From assembly GCA_022041995.1 (NCBI GenBank), contig CP074390.1, positions 1,550,001 to 1,614,000 on the forward strand: 64,000 bases of DNA, read 5' to 3'. The notes under the pieces were generated by a model. That model was not told where the DNA came from. It saw only the letters and a list, made by a program, of their open reading frames with translations, and ran no database searches. Shown one piece after another: positions 53,269-63,050 of the stretch. Position numbers and translations under genes: made by a program. The stretch's first letter is position 1. Each line of letters begins with the position of its first letter. The stretch comes from Cupriavidus necator (GTDB lineage Bacteria; Pseudomonadota; Gammaproteobacteria; Burkholderiales; Burkholderiaceae).

Positions 53269-55053
53269 TTAGGTCGCCCAATCCGAAGGCACCGTAAGCG
53301 GGAAATCAAGCAGCATCTGGGCAAAGCTCTTGCCGAGCGGGTCCGATCGCAGGCTGGAAGAGCCGCCGCCGCCCAGAGCCTGATGGAGTACGAAATTCAA
53401 GGCATGGAGGCCAGGTACGTCATAGCGCTTCACATCCCCCTGGACGAGGTGCGAAAACCACTGCCTGACAGCCTGAGGAGTCAGCTGGTCCCGGAGCAAC
53501 GGCAAGAAGCGGGGTTCGCGCGCAATGACGCCGATGTTCTCGTCATCGCCCTTGTCACCACTGCGCGCCCACGCCAATGCGATCAATGGCACCCTGGCTT
53601 GCGGCCCCGACGGACTTCGCCAGGGCTCGGCGCAAGGCAAGACGGGGGCGAAAGCGTGTTCGCCGGACAGCGCTGCCACGGCAATGCACTCTTCACGTCC
53701 ATCCATGCAGACCGTCAGGGGTACTTCCTCTTTCGGGACGAGGAAGGAAAAGACCTTTACCACCTGCTGGACGTCGGCCCGGCCGAACAATGTGGCGCGC
53801 GTGCCAGCCGCCATCGAGGTCCCGCATGATGCGCATTCGCGTTGAAGGTACAACAACGCCTTTGGCTCCGGATGGCGTGCCGCCAGGCGCAGCAGGACCT
53901 CGCGCGTTGGCAGCGGGCGAGCGATTGCGCCATAGAGCGCCTCGCAGCCGATCAGCTCCACGCTGGTCTCGCTATAGTCCTGGTAGCCCTTTTCAGCCAT
54001 CATGCGGCGGGTGCGCGCGAGCAAGGCCGCAGCCGTCCGTTGCGCCTTCGCCGGGGCGTCGATGCCGCGAATCGCCAGCGCGAGGGCAATCTGGTGGCCA
54101 TCGAGCCAGGTGCCATTGGCCTTGTAATGCGTGCCGGGGGCGCGCCCGCGTGCGCCGCTTACCCGCACCTGGCCAGCGTCCAGCGCCTCGGTGCGGACCT
54201 GCCGGAAGTCACAGGTGACATCCGGCATCAGGTATGCGCCGGGATCGCCGATCTCATACAGGATCTGTTCGGCGACGGCGGCCGGGTGGATCAAGCCTCC
54301 GGTACCTTCTGGCTTGGACAGGATGAAGCTGCCGTCATCGGCGCAGTCGATCACCGGGTAACCCATGCGGTCCCAGTCGTGCACCAGTTCCCAGTCAGTG
54401 AACAGCCCGCCGGTCGCCTGCGCGCCGCATTCGATCACATGACCCGCGAGGGTGGCGCTTGCCAGCCGGTCCCAGTCGCTCCAGGACCACCCGAACTCGT
54501 GGACCAGAGGCCCGACGACAACGGCGCTGTCGACACAACGGCCGGTAATGACTATGTCCGCTCCCCAGGAAAGGGCCCGGGCGATGCCCTGGGCGCCCAC
54601 ATAGGCATTGGCGGACATCAACTGCTGCGGCGGCGCTTCCCCCGAATACATGTCCTTGAGGCCTTGCGCCTGCCACGCGGGCATCGCGGCCATGATGTCA
54701 TCGCCTGCCACCACGGCGATCTTCGGGCGCAGGCCCTGGCGCTCCGCCACGCCGAGCAGGGCGTCACGGCACGCCTGGGGATTGAGTCCGCCTGCGTTCG
54801 CCACTACCTTGATGCCGCGCCGGAGGATCTCTGACAGGTGCGGCGCCATGGCCGCGTGCACGAAGTCGGTGGCATACCCGAGCGCCGGATCCCTGGCCCG
54901 GGCGCGCGACATGATGGACATCGTGGTTTCGGCCAGATAGTCGTAGACCAGGTATTGCAGACCCGGCACCGCGAGCAACTGCGGGGTTGCCGTAGCCGAA
55001 TCGCCCCAGAAACCGGACGCTCCGCCTATCCGTACGCTGCGTGAGGCCTTCAT
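53269..55053 (-). CDS. atuA: AtuA-family (DUF1446) acyclic terpene utilisation protein
   Basis: A 594-residue protein. The AtuA/DUF1446 domain (about 5-450) opens VRIGGASGFWGDSATATPQLL and includes YLAETTMSIM and ANAGGLNPQACRDALL. A short C-terminal AtuA-like domain follows (about 490-585, VPLIALAWARSGDKGDDENIGVIARE...). AtuA is required for citronellol and geraniol use in Pseudomonas, but its reaction is not known. The start overlaps the carboxylase alpha stop as ATGA. Position at the end of the operon differs from the Pseudomonas order. Confidence 0.85.
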   Translation of the reverse strand: MKASRSVRIGGASGFWGDSATATPQLLAVPGLQYLVYDYLAETTMSIMSRARARDPALGYATDFVHAAMAPHLSEILRRGIKVVANAGGLNPQACRDALLGVAERQGLRPKIAVVAGDDIMAAMPAWQAQGLKDMYSGEAPPQQLMSANAYVGAQGIARALSWGADIVITGRCVDSAVVVGPLVHEFGWSWSDWDRLASATLAGHVIECGAQATGGLFTDWELVHDWDRMGYPVIDCADDGSFILSKPEGTGGLIHPAAVAEQILYEIGDPGAYLMPDVTCDFRQVRTEALDAGQVRVSGARGRAPGTHYKANGTWLDGHQIALALAIRGIDAPAKAQRTAAALLARTRRMMAEKGYQDYSETSVELIGCEALYGAIARPLPTREVLLRLAARHPEPKALLYLQRECASCGTSMAAGTRATLFGRADVQQVVKVFSFLVPKEEVPLTVCMDGREECIAVAALSGEHAFAPVLPCAEPWRSPSGPQARVPLIALAWARSGDKGDDENIGVIAREPRFLPLLRDQLTPQAVRQWFSHLVQGDVKRYDVPGLHALNFVLHQALGGGGSSSLRSDPLGKSFAQMLLDFPLTVPSDWAT

Positions 55054-57032
55054 GCCGGCTCCTCCTCGGTGACAGCCTGTACATGGACCAGCTTCCCGCC
55101 GGCCCGCGCCAGGGCGCCCACCTGTCCCGCCAGTTCCGTGACCTGGCCCGCGAACGGCGCGGTCAGCGTGTGCTCCATCTTCATGGCCTCCATGACCACC
55201 AGCGCTTGCCCGGCTGCTACCACATCGCCGACACCGACGTGGATGGCCGCAATGCGGCCTGTCAGGGGCGCGGTCACGGCGCCGCTGCCCGCCTCCTTGA
55301 CGCGTGCCCGGCGCGGGTCGGCCGGACGGAAGCGCCAGGCGCGTCCCCGCACGAAGAGGTGGATGCCGTCGGCGTCCCGGGCCAGGACCACCTTGTGCAC
55401 CTGTGTGCCGCACTCGATCCAGAACACGCCGTCGGCCGGCGGCCGCACGATGGCGAGGCGCATGGCATGGGGCTGCGCCTCGTGCCATACCGTGGCTCCG
55501 GTACCGTCGCCGGCGGGTTCCAGTTCGACGCGCCAGCGATGCTTGCCAAGCTCCAGGTCTACTGTCGACACCGTGCGGCTCAGGCGAAGCGGCTCGCGTT
55601 CGGGCAGTCCGGCCGCGCATAGTGCCGCGATGGCAATCGTCTCGACATCGGGGCACCGCGGCGCCAGTGCCTCGCCCATATGCTGGGCAATGAAGCCGGT
55701 GTGAACCTCGCCACGGGCAAACACGGGATGAGCCAGGCAATCGGCCAGGAAGCGCTGGTTGCTTTCGACACCCAGCAGCACGCAGTCTTGTACGGCGCTG
55801 AGCAGCTTTCGGCGCGCTTCCTCGCGCGTGCGGCCGTGCGCCACAAGCTTGGCCACCATCGAGTCATAGTGAGGCGGTACCATACCGCCTTCGCGGAGTC
55901 CGTGATCGACGCGCACGTCATGCCTGTCGCCTGGGGGCCGCCAGCGCAGCACCGCTCCGCCCTGTGGCAGGAAGCCTGCGGCCACGTCCTCGGCAGTCAG
56001 GCGCACTTCGATCGCATGGCCGTCAAGCGCGATGGAGGATTGGCTGAAGGGCAGCGGCTCGCCGCTGGCGACACGCAGCTGCCATTCCACCAGGTCCAGG
56101 CCGGTGATGGCTTCGGTCACCGCATGCTCGACCTGGAGCCGGGTGTTCATCTCCATGAAATAGAAATTGCCCGAACGGTCCAGCAGGAACTCCATGGTGC
56201 CGGCGCCCACGTAGCCGATCTTGCGGGCGGCCCTGACTGCCGCGGCGCCCATGCTTTCGCGCAGCTCCGGGCTGACCGCGGGGGAAGGCGCCTCTTCGAT
56301 CAGCTTCTGGTGCCGGCGCTGCACGGAACAATCGCGTTCGCCCAGGTGGATGGCGTGACCGCGATGGTCGGCGAGAACCTGGATCTCGATGTGGCGGGGT
56401 TCCAGTACCGCGCGCTCCAGGATCAGCTCACCGGAGCCAAACGCGGTGAGGGCCTCGGAGCGTGCGCTGGCCAGGGCGGCAGGCAGGTCCGCGGCGGCGT
56501 GCACCAGCCGCATGCCGCGCCCGCCGCCGCCGGCCGTGGCCTTGACCATGATGGGAAACCCGATCTCGCCGGCGGCCGCCAGGAGGGTGGCATCGCTCTG
56601 GTCCTCGCCCTGATAGCCAGGGACGCAGGGCATGCCCGCGGCCAGCATCAGGCGCTTGGCTTCCGCCTTGTTCCCCATCGCGCGAATGGCTTCTGCGGAG
56701 GGACCGACAAACACCAGTCCCGCACGGGTGACCGCATCCGCGAAGTGCTCATTCTCGGCAAGGAAGCCGTAGCCCGGGTGCACCGCGTCTGCCCCGGCGG
56801 ACTGCGCGGCCTGAAGGATGGCCTCGATGTTGAGATAGGACTCCCTGGGGGCGGCGGGACCAACACAGACAGCCGTGTCGGCTTCGAAGACATGGGGGCT
56901 GGCGCGATCGGCGTCCGAATAGATGGCCACGGTGCGCAGGCCGAGGCGGCGCGCCGTGCGCATGACACGAATCGCGATTTCACCGCGGTTCGCGACCAGC
57001 AAGGTATGGAAAGGTCTGGCTTGGGCACTCAT
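55050..57032 (-). CDS. atuF: acyl-CoA carboxylase alpha subunit (biotin carboxylase/BCCP), AtuF-like
   Basis: A 660-residue protein with a biotin carboxylase domain (about 8-450: LLVANRGEIAIRVMRTARRLGLRTVAIYSDAD, ATP-grasp KATAGGGGRGMRLV, MEMNTRLQVEHAVTE) and a C-terminal biotinyl domain with VVMEAMKMEHTL, biotin attached at Lys618. It carboxylates enzyme-bound biotin for the beta subunit at 59188. Methylcrotonyl, geranyl and other unsaturated CoA carboxylases share this layout; the neighbour order favours geranyl-CoA carboxylase. It overlaps both neighbouring genes by four bases. Confidence 0.9.
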   Translation of the reverse strand: MSAQARPFHTLLVANRGEIAIRVMRTARRLGLRTVAIYSDADRASPHVFEADTAVCVGPAAPRESYLNIEAILQAAQSAGADAVHPGYGFLAENEHFADAVTRAGLVFVGPSAEAIRAMGNKAEAKRLMLAAGMPCVPGYQGEDQSDATLLAAAGEIGFPIMVKATAGGGGRGMRLVHAAADLPAALASARSEALTAFGSGELILERAVLEPRHIEIQVLADHRGHAIHLGERDCSVQRRHQKLIEEAPSPAVSPELRESMGAAAVRAARKIGYVGAGTMEFLLDRSGNFYFMEMNTRLQVEHAVTEAITGLDLVEWQLRVASGEPLPFSQSSIALDGHAIEVRLTAEDVAAGFLPQGGAVLRWRPPGDRHDVRVDHGLREGGMVPPHYDSMVAKLVAHGRTREEARRKLLSAVQDCVLLGVESNQRFLADCLAHPVFARGEVHTGFIAQHMGEALAPRCPDVETIAIAALCAAGLPEREPLRLSRTVSTVDLELGKHRWRVELEPAGDGTGATVWHEAQPHAMRLAIVRPPADGVFWIECGTQVHKVVLARDADGIHLFVRGRAWRFRPADPRRARVKEAGSGAVTAPLTGRIAAIHVGVGDVVAAGQALVVMEAMKMEHTLTAPFAGQVTELAGQVGALARAGGKLVHVQAVTEEEPA

Positions 57033-57988
57033 CGGTCTACCTCCAGGGTGCGCACTCGATCGGATGCGTCGCTGCGTGGCGCGGCTTGCGATGCGCTGTC
57101 TTTGGCAGGGTCAGCGGCTGGTGACGATGCCGCGGGGACAGCGTGGGCGCCGCGGACCATGTCGGCATCGAACCGGACGCACCAGTGTGCGTCGCGGCGT
57201 TCCCGGAACGCCGACGTGCCTTCCGCGCCTTCGTGGCGCAGGCATTGGGCAAACAGCCTCGCGGCATCGTCCAACAGGGGCGCCGCGGGCTCGCTCGTGC
57301 AGCGCGCGACGAGCGACTTGAAGGCGCGGTTGGCGCCTGGGGCACAGCGTCCGATACGGGTCAGCCATTCTGCTTCGAGCGCGTCGAGTCCTTCACTGTC
57401 CCCCGCCAGCGCGTCGGCCAGGCCAATGGCCACCGCCGCGGTGCCGCTGATGCGTTCGCCGCTCAGGCCCAGGCGCCGCGTCGCGGCCGCACCGATCCGC
57501 GCCACGACGAAGGGGGCGATCTGCGCGGCAATGACGCCAAGGGTCGTTTCCGACAACGCGAACCGCGCGGCGTGCGTGGCGAGTACCAAGTCCGCTGCGC
57601 AGACCAGCCCGACACCGCCGCCCATGGCAGCGCCTTCCACCACCGCAAGCACCGGCACCGGCAGCGAGGCGAGACGCTTCATGAGGTGGCCGAACTGACG
57701 GTTGCGGGTGGCAATGGGATCCTCGGAGCCTGCCGCCGCCGCCAGGCTCTCGCGGAAGCCACCGATATTGCCGCCCGCGCAGAACATCGCGCCCGCTCCG
57801 CGCAGCACCAGCGCGCGCGCATGGCTGTCTTGTTCAGCCATATCCAGGACCTGCGTGATCTCGGCCAGCAGTTCAGGGCTCAGCGCATTGCGGCTTTCCG
57901 GTTGGTTGAGGGTGATAAAAAGCACGCCGTGCAGACGGCGCACGACGAGGTAACGGAACTGGCTCAGGGTTTCCATGGTCGTCAGCAT
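57029..57988 (-). CDS. atuE: enoyl-CoA hydratase/isomerase family protein, AtuE-like
   Basis: A 319-residue crotonase-fold protein. LNQPESRNALSPELLAEITQVLDMAEQDSHARALVLRGAGAMFCAGGNIGGF and VVEGAAMGGGVGLVCAADLVLAT show the oxyanion hole. In the atu pathway this position is isohexenylglutaconyl-CoA hydratase. Residues beyond about 265 form an alanine- and serine-rich tail (VPAASSPAADPAKDSASQAAPRSDASD) absent from standard hydratases. It stands 6 bp behind the acyl-CoA dehydrogenase and overlaps the carboxylase alpha gene. Confidence 0.87.
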   Translation of the reverse strand: MLTTMETLSQFRYLVVRRLHGVLFITLNQPESRNALSPELLAEITQVLDMAEQDSHARALVLRGAGAMFCAGGNIGGFRESLAAAAGSEDPIATRNRQFGHLMKRLASLPVPVLAVVEGAAMGGGVGLVCAADLVLATHAARFALSETTLGVIAAQIAPFVVARIGAAATRRLGLSGERISGTAAVAIGLADALAGDSEGLDALEAEWLTRIGRCAPGANRAFKSLVARCTSEPAAPLLDDAARLFAQCLRHEGAEGTSAFRERRDAHWCVRFDADMVRGAHAVPAASSPAADPAKDSASQAAPRSDASDRVRTLEVDR

Positions 57989-57994
57989 CCGTTC

Positions 57995-59152
57995 TCAGCG
58001 CGAACCCATGAGGCCCATTTGCTTGGCGATCACCTGCATCATGACTTCGTCGGCCCCGCCGCCGATCGAGCCGAGCCGGAAGTCGCGGTAGGCGCGCGAG
58101 ACCGGGTTGTCCCAGGTGTACCCCATGCCGCCCTGGAACTGCATGCACCATTCGGCGATCTCGCGGGACAGGCGGCCCGCCTTGAGCTTGGCCATGGAAG
58201 CAAGCTCGACCACATCGCCACCATTGATGTAGGTCTGCGTGGCCATATAGACCAGGCCGCGCAGCGCTTCCAGTTCGGTCTTGAGCTCGGCCAGCTTGAA
58301 CTGGATGAACTGGTTATCCAGCAGCGGCTTGCCGAACGCCGTGCGCTGGCGCAGGTAGTTCGCGGTCTCGTCGATGAGCTGGATCGCGGCCAGGCGGCGC
58401 GCGGCGGCGCCGAGGCGTTCTTCCTGGAACTGCTTCATCTGGTAGATGAAGCCCATGCCCTCTTCGCCGATGCGGTGGCGTACCGGGACCCGCACCTCGT
58501 CGAAGAAGATCTGCGCGGTGTCGGAGCACCACATGCCGAACTTCTTGATCTTCTGGACTTCGATGCCCCTGGCCCGCTTGCCGCCTTCCTTGAGCGGCAC
58601 GATGATCAGGGACTTGTTCTTGTGGGAAGGGCCGTCCGAGGTGTTGCACAGCAGGCAGATCCAGTCTGCCTGGGTACCGTTGGTGATCCACATCTTGGAG
58701 CCCGAGATCACGTAGTCGTCGCCATCACGCCTTGCACGGGTCTTGAGGGACGCTACGTCGGAACCGGCACCCTGTTCCGAGACGCCGATGGAGACCACCA
58801 CGTCCCCCGCAATCGCGGGAACCAGGAATTCGCGCTTGAGTTCTTCGGAACCAAAGGCGGCCAGGGCAGGCGTTGCCATGTCGGTTTGCACGCCGACACC
58901 CATGCTGACCCCCTGGGCGCGCACATAGCCCATGGCTTCTCCAGCGGCGACGGCGTAGGAGAAATCGAGGCCCATGCCGCCGTACTCAGTCGGCTTGTTG
59001 ATGCCGAGGAAGCCAAGGTCACCCATCTTCTTGAACAGCGCATGGGCCGGGAAGATCTCGGCGGCTTCCCATTCGTCGACAAAGGGATCCACTTCGCTGG
59101 CCAGGAAGCGGCGGATGCTCTGCATGATGCTGTGGTGGTCTTCTTTGTACAT
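57995..59152 (-). CDS. atuD: acyl-CoA dehydrogenase, AtuD-like (citronellyl-CoA dehydrogenase type)
   Basis: A 385-residue acyl-CoA dehydrogenase with the family pattern: ASEVDPFVDEWEAAEIFPAHALFKKMGDLGFLGINKPTEYGG, then SIGVSEQGAGSDVASLKT in the middle domain and ERLGAAARRLAAIQLIDETANYLRQRTAFGKPLLDNQ with GGMGYTWDNPVSRAYRDFRLGSIGGGADEVMMQVIAK at the end. It would form the alpha,beta double bond before carboxylation. Its place between the carboxylase beta and hydratase genes matches atuD. Citronellyl specificity is inferred from context only. Confidence 0.87.
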   Translation of the reverse strand: MYKEDHHSIMQSIRRFLASEVDPFVDEWEAAEIFPAHALFKKMGDLGFLGINKPTEYGGMGLDFSYAVAAGEAMGYVRAQGVSMGVGVQTDMATPALAAFGSEELKREFLVPAIAGDVVVSIGVSEQGAGSDVASLKTRARRDGDDYVISGSKMWITNGTQADWICLLCNTSDGPSHKNKSLIIVPLKEGGKRARGIEVQKIKKFGMWCSDTAQIFFDEVRVPVRHRIGEEGMGFIYQMKQFQEERLGAAARRLAAIQLIDETANYLRQRTAFGKPLLDNQFIQFKLAELKTELEALRGLVYMATQTYINGGDVVELASMAKLKAGRLSREIAEWCMQFQGGMGYTWDNPVSRAYRDFRLGSIGGGADEVMMQVIAKQMGLMGSR

Positions 59153-59187
59153 TTGACTTGTCCGGAATTGATCGGGGAATCAGGGAA

Positions 59188-60801
59188 TCAGAAGCGGGCA
59201 ACACCGAACTGCACGGGGTGGGTGTCGCGGCGCATGCCTTCGCGCGCGGTGGCCAGCACGAATGCCAGTACGGCGCGGGTGTCGCGCGGGTCGATCATTC
59301 CATCGTCCAGCATCAGTCCGCTGGTAATGAATGCGCTGGCCTGCCGCTCGAAGGTGGCAATGATTTCGTGCTTCTGCCTGGCCAGCGCTTCCTCGTCGAC
59401 CGGGCGGCCTTTGCGTTCAGCCTGCTGGCGCGCGACGATTTCCATCGTCATGGCAGCCTGCTCGCCGCCCATGACGGCGGTCTTGGCGTTGGGCCAGGAG
59501 AAGCTGAAGTGCGGCCGGAACGACTGTCCGCACATGCCGTAATTGCCTGCTCCGAATGAAGCGCCGCAATACAGCGTGATATGCGGGACACGAGAGTTGG
59601 ATAGCGCCTGGATCATCTTCGATCCATGCTTGATCATTCCGGCCTCTTCGGACATCCGTCCGACAATGAAGCCGGTGGTGTTCTGCATGAATACGATCGG
59701 CGTCGCCGACTGGTTGCAGAGCTGGATAAACTGGGCCGCCTTGGTTGCGCCCGCCGGATCGATCGGCCCGTTGTTGGAAATGATGCCCACCGCCTGGCCC
59801 TGGATCCGGGCATGGCCGCACAGCGTGGAAACGCCGTAGTCGGGCTTGAAGGCGAGCCAGGCCGATTCGTCGACGATGCGGGCGATGATTTCGCGCATGT
59901 CGACCGGCTTCTTGACGTCCAGCGGCATGACGCCCGCGAGCTCGTCCGGGTCCAGCGCAGGCGGCTTGCCAGGCAACGGCGAGGCAAGGTCCGGCCAGTC
60001 CAGTGCCGCCACGATATCGCGGGCAATGGCGATCGCATGCGCGTCATCCTCGCCGACATACTCGGCGAGGCCGCTGACCTGGGCGTGCATATTCGCGCCG
60101 CCCAGCTCCTCGTCGGTGGCGATCTCGCCCGTTGCGGCCTTCAGCAGCGGCGGGCCGGCAAGGAAGGCGCGCGCGCGCTGGCGCACCATGACCACGTAGT
60201 CCGACAAGCCGGGCATGTAAGCGCCGCCGGCCGTCGACGAACCATGGACTACCGTGATCACCGGCAGCCCGGCCGCCGACAGCCGGGCCAGGTTGTAGAA
60301 CAGCCCGCCACCGCGGATGAAGCGCTCCACGCGATAAGCGCGCAGGTTGGCCCCGGCGGACTCGACCAGATGGATGAACGGCAGCCGGTTCTGCAGCGCG
60401 ATCTCCTGGGCGCGCAGCACCTTCCTGCTGCCAGCGTCCACGAAAGCGCCGGCATTGATGGCCGAATCCGACGCCACCACCATGCAGCGTACCCCGGATA
60501 CGAAGCCGATGCCGACGATCTGGCCGCCACCGGGTACCGAGGTATCAGGGTCGGCATCTTCGGTGCAGTAGCCGGCCATATTGCCGATTTCCAGGAACGG
60601 TGCGCCGGGATCGAGCAGGCGGGCTACCCGCTCGCGGGGCAGCAGGGCGCCGCGCTTGTCGAAGACGGCCTTGGCCTTGTACGAGGTGTCGCGCGAGCGT
60701 TGCTCAAGCTCGCGCAGGCGCTCGGACAGCGCCAGCATGCTCCGCCGCTGCTCTGCGAACGTCGGGTGGCTTGTGTCAATACGTGATTCGATTGGAGTCA
60801 T
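59188..60801 (-). CDS. atuC: acyl-CoA carboxylase beta subunit, AtuC-like
   Basis: A 537-residue carboxyltransferase. The N-terminal crotonase-like lobe shows GGGQIVGIGFVSGVRCMVVASDSAINAGAF and VHGSSTAGGAYMPGLSDYVVMV; the C-terminal lobe shows VGIISNNGPIDPAGATKAAQFIQLCNQSATPIVFMQNTTGFIVG and CGASFGAGNYGMCGQSF. It transfers carboxyl from biotin to the gamma position of an unsaturated acyl-CoA. Start at 60801 overlaps the ligase stop by four bases. Methylcrotonyl-CoA carboxylase is the main alternative; gene order favours the geranyl type. Confidence 0.9.
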   Translation of the reverse strand: MTPIESRIDTSHPTFAEQRRSMLALSERLRELEQRSRDTSYKAKAVFDKRGALLPRERVARLLDPGAPFLEIGNMAGYCTEDADPDTSVPGGGQIVGIGFVSGVRCMVVASDSAINAGAFVDAGSRKVLRAQEIALQNRLPFIHLVESAGANLRAYRVERFIRGGGLFYNLARLSAAGLPVITVVHGSSTAGGAYMPGLSDYVVMVRQRARAFLAGPPLLKAATGEIATDEELGGANMHAQVSGLAEYVGEDDAHAIAIARDIVAALDWPDLASPLPGKPPALDPDELAGVMPLDVKKPVDMREIIARIVDESAWLAFKPDYGVSTLCGHARIQGQAVGIISNNGPIDPAGATKAAQFIQLCNQSATPIVFMQNTTGFIVGRMSEEAGMIKHGSKMIQALSNSRVPHITLYCGASFGAGNYGMCGQSFRPHFSFSWPNAKTAVMGGEQAAMTMEIVARQQAERKGRPVDEEALARQKHEIIATFERQASAFITSGLMLDDGMIDPRDTRAVLAFVLATAREGMRRDTHPVQFGVARF

Positions 60802-62921
60802 GATGCGGCGGCTTCGTTGAAGGTCAGGAGGGCATCGAGGGCAACGGCGCCCTGGCCCTGTGGCCTGACCAGCAGAGGGTTGATTTCCAGTTCGGCAAGC
60901 GCGCTGCCGGCAGCCATGGCCGCCGTCGAGACCGCAACGATGGCCTGCGCCGCGGCGTCGATGTCGGCCGGCGGCTTGCCCCGGAAGCCCTGCATCAGGC
61001 GATAGGCGCGCAGCTCCTGCAGCATCTCGTGCGCCATGCCCGCGTCCACGGGAAGCAGCCGGTGCGAGACATCCTGGAACAGCTCCGTCATGATGCCGCC
61101 GAGGCCGACTGTCATGGTGAGGCCGAACACGGGATCCCGGGTTACGCCGATGATGAGCTCGCACACGCCTTGCTCCATCGGCTGCAGCAAGAGGCCCCGC
61201 AACTCTGCGTCCGGCGCGGCGGCTGATACGGTGTCGAGCATCTGCCGGGCTGCCTGCGCCACCTCATCGCAACCGAGGTTCAGGCGCACGCCACCTGCCT
61301 CGGTCTTGTGCGCGATGTCCGGGCTCAGGATCTTCATGGCCAGCGGTCCGCCCAGGCGCAGGGCGGCGGCGTTGGCCTGGGCCGCGTCGCGCACCACCTC
61401 GGCGTGGCCGGCAGGTACCCCGAACTGCGCAAGCCACTGCTTGACCTGATATTCGTCGGCGCGCGCCGGTGGCGGGGAGACAGGGGTGTTGGCGGCCGCG
61501 GCCGCCTTGCGCAGCGCGCTCCAGTGCGTGGTCCGCGCCGAACCTTCTGCCCAGCGCACAGCGGTGCCGAGCGCCTCGGTCGCGCGCGCGGCATCCGGAA
61601 ATACGGGAATGCCCGCTGCCTCGAGTTGCCGTCTGGTATCGGCGCTCCCGGAGGTGGCGATGACGGCGACCAGGCAGTCAGTACGTGCCGCCACCTCGAT
61701 CAGCTCGGGGGCGATCCGTTCGTAGAGGGAGCCCGTGGCGAACACAAGCAGGATGTCGGCGGCATCGTCGGCCATGATCGTCTGCAGCACTTCGGTGGCC
61801 AGGCGGCTGCGGCTGAACAGCTGGCCAGTCATGTCGACGGGGTTGCAGACCATCGCGATACCGGGCACGCTGTCCAGCAGCTTTTGCTGGCATGCCTGCG
61901 ACAGCATCGGGAGCTGCAGGTCCTGCGCGCTCAGCAAGTCGGCGGTCACGGCGCCCATGGCGCCCGAGATCGACGCCACCACGACGCGCGATCCTACGCG
62001 CTTGCCGCGCTGGAAACGGGACAGGTAGGCCAGGTCCGCAAGATGCACCGTATGCCGGGCTTGCATCACGCCCAACTGGGCGAATGCCGCGCGATAGACG
62101 GCCCGGTTTCCCGCCAGGGCGGCGGTATGTGACTGGGTTACCTCCGAGCCGCGTTCGCTTTCACCGGCCTTGAGCAGGATCAGGGGCTTGTCTGCCTCAC
62201 GCAGCCGCGTTGCGGCCGAGACAAAATTCTCGCCGTCGCGCAGGCCCTCCACGTAGCCGGCGATGGCTTGCGTGCCATCGTCGTCGGCCAGGTAGTCGAG
62301 GTAATCGGAAAAATCGAGGCAGGCTTCGTTGCCGGTATTGATGAAGTGCCGGAAGCGCATGTCCATCATCCAGCCGGTCACATAGATGTCGGAGCACATG
62401 CTGCCGCTTTGCGTGACCAGGCTGACATGGCCTGGCCGGTCGTCTGGCGGAAAGGTCCGGAAGGTGGGCACGAACGACGTGATCGCGCTGGTTGCCAGAT
62501 TGGCCAGCCCCATGCAGTTGGGGCCGACAATCCGCATGCCCGTGCGCCGGGAGAAATCCACCAGCTGCTGTTGCCGCACGGCACCTTCGCTGCCGACCTC
62601 CGCGTAGCCGGCGGCATAGATGACCGCGGCGGGAATGCCCCTGGCGTGGCAGCGTTCGAGCATGGGCAGCACGTCGTCGACCGGGAGCGCGAGCACGGCC
62701 ACATCCGGCGCCGTCGGCAACGATTCGACGTCGGGATAGCATTGGCGCCCGCCAAGCTCTGCGTACTTGGGATTGACCGGGAAGACCTCACCGGCGAAAC
62801 CGAGCCGGCCGAGATGGTCGAGTGCGATGCCGCCGATGCGGTCAGGGTTGCCTGATGCGCCGAGGATGGCGATTGAGGACGGGTTCAGTACGGCCTCAAG
62901 CCGATGCTGTGGTTCCGGCAT
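60798..62921 (-). CDS. ADP-forming acyl-CoA synthetase (acetate--CoA ligase family)
   Basis: A 707-residue protein of the same family as the frameshifted gene at 3056 but intact. CoA-binding domain (about 8-140: NPSSIAILGASGNPDRIGGIALDHLGRLGFAGEVFPVNPKYAELGG), succinyl-CoA-ligase domain (about 150-460: SGSMCSDIYVTGWM, SGAMGAVTADLLS) and ATP-grasp domain (about 475-700: SPDIAHKTEAGGVRLNL). It would activate a carboxylic acid with ATP to give ADP, and takes the place that AMP-forming AtuH holds in Pseudomonas. First gene of the operon, behind a 17-bp palindrome. Confidence 0.9.
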   Translation of the reverse strand: MPEPQHRLEAVLNPSSIAILGASGNPDRIGGIALDHLGRLGFAGEVFPVNPKYAELGGRQCYPDVESLPTAPDVAVLALPVDDVLPMLERCHARGIPAAVIYAAGYAEVGSEGAVRQQQLVDFSRRTGMRIVGPNCMGLANLATSAITSFVPTFRTFPPDDRPGHVSLVTQSGSMCSDIYVTGWMMDMRFRHFINTGNEACLDFSDYLDYLADDDGTQAIAGYVEGLRDGENFVSAATRLREADKPLILLKAGESERGSEVTQSHTAALAGNRAVYRAAFAQLGVMQARHTVHLADLAYLSRFQRGKRVGSRVVVASISGAMGAVTADLLSAQDLQLPMLSQACQQKLLDSVPGIAMVCNPVDMTGQLFSRSRLATEVLQTIMADDAADILLVFATGSLYERIAPELIEVAARTDCLVAVIATSGSADTRRQLEAAGIPVFPDAARATEALGTAVRWAEGSARTTHWSALRKAAAAANTPVSPPPARADEYQVKQWLAQFGVPAGHAEVVRDAAQANAAALRLGGPLAMKILSPDIAHKTEAGGVRLNLGCDEVAQAARQMLDTVSAAAPDAELRGLLLQPMEQGVCELIIGVTRDPVFGLTMTVGLGGIMTELFQDVSHRLLPVDAGMAHEMLQELRAYRLMQGFRGKPPADIDAAAQAIVAVSTAAMAAGSALAELEINPLLVRPQGQGAVALDALLTFNEAAAS

Positions 62922-63002
62922 GCCTGTCTCCTGTGGAATTCTTCTGATGTCCAGGAGATTTCATGCGAAAGCGATGGCGACTTCAACGGCTATATCGTCT
63001 TT

Positions 63003-63019
63003 TGCCCATAATATGGGCA
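63003..63019. promoter_or_regulatory. IclR-type operator upstream of the terpenoid-like operon
   Basis: TGCCCATAATATGGGCA is a 17-bp palindrome with 8-base arms and a central A. It lies 82 bp before the ligase start, and its complementary strand holds TATTAT, a possible -10 for the operon. A near-copy stands upstream of the IclR gene. Confidence 0.7.
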
Positions 63020-63050
63020 CCATCCGGGGCAAGCCGATTGTCTTGGTGCT

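Noticed and set aside
57143..59542. 799-codon plus-strand frame
   Set aside because: Antisense to three enzyme genes with clear motifs; no domain can be recognised in it.
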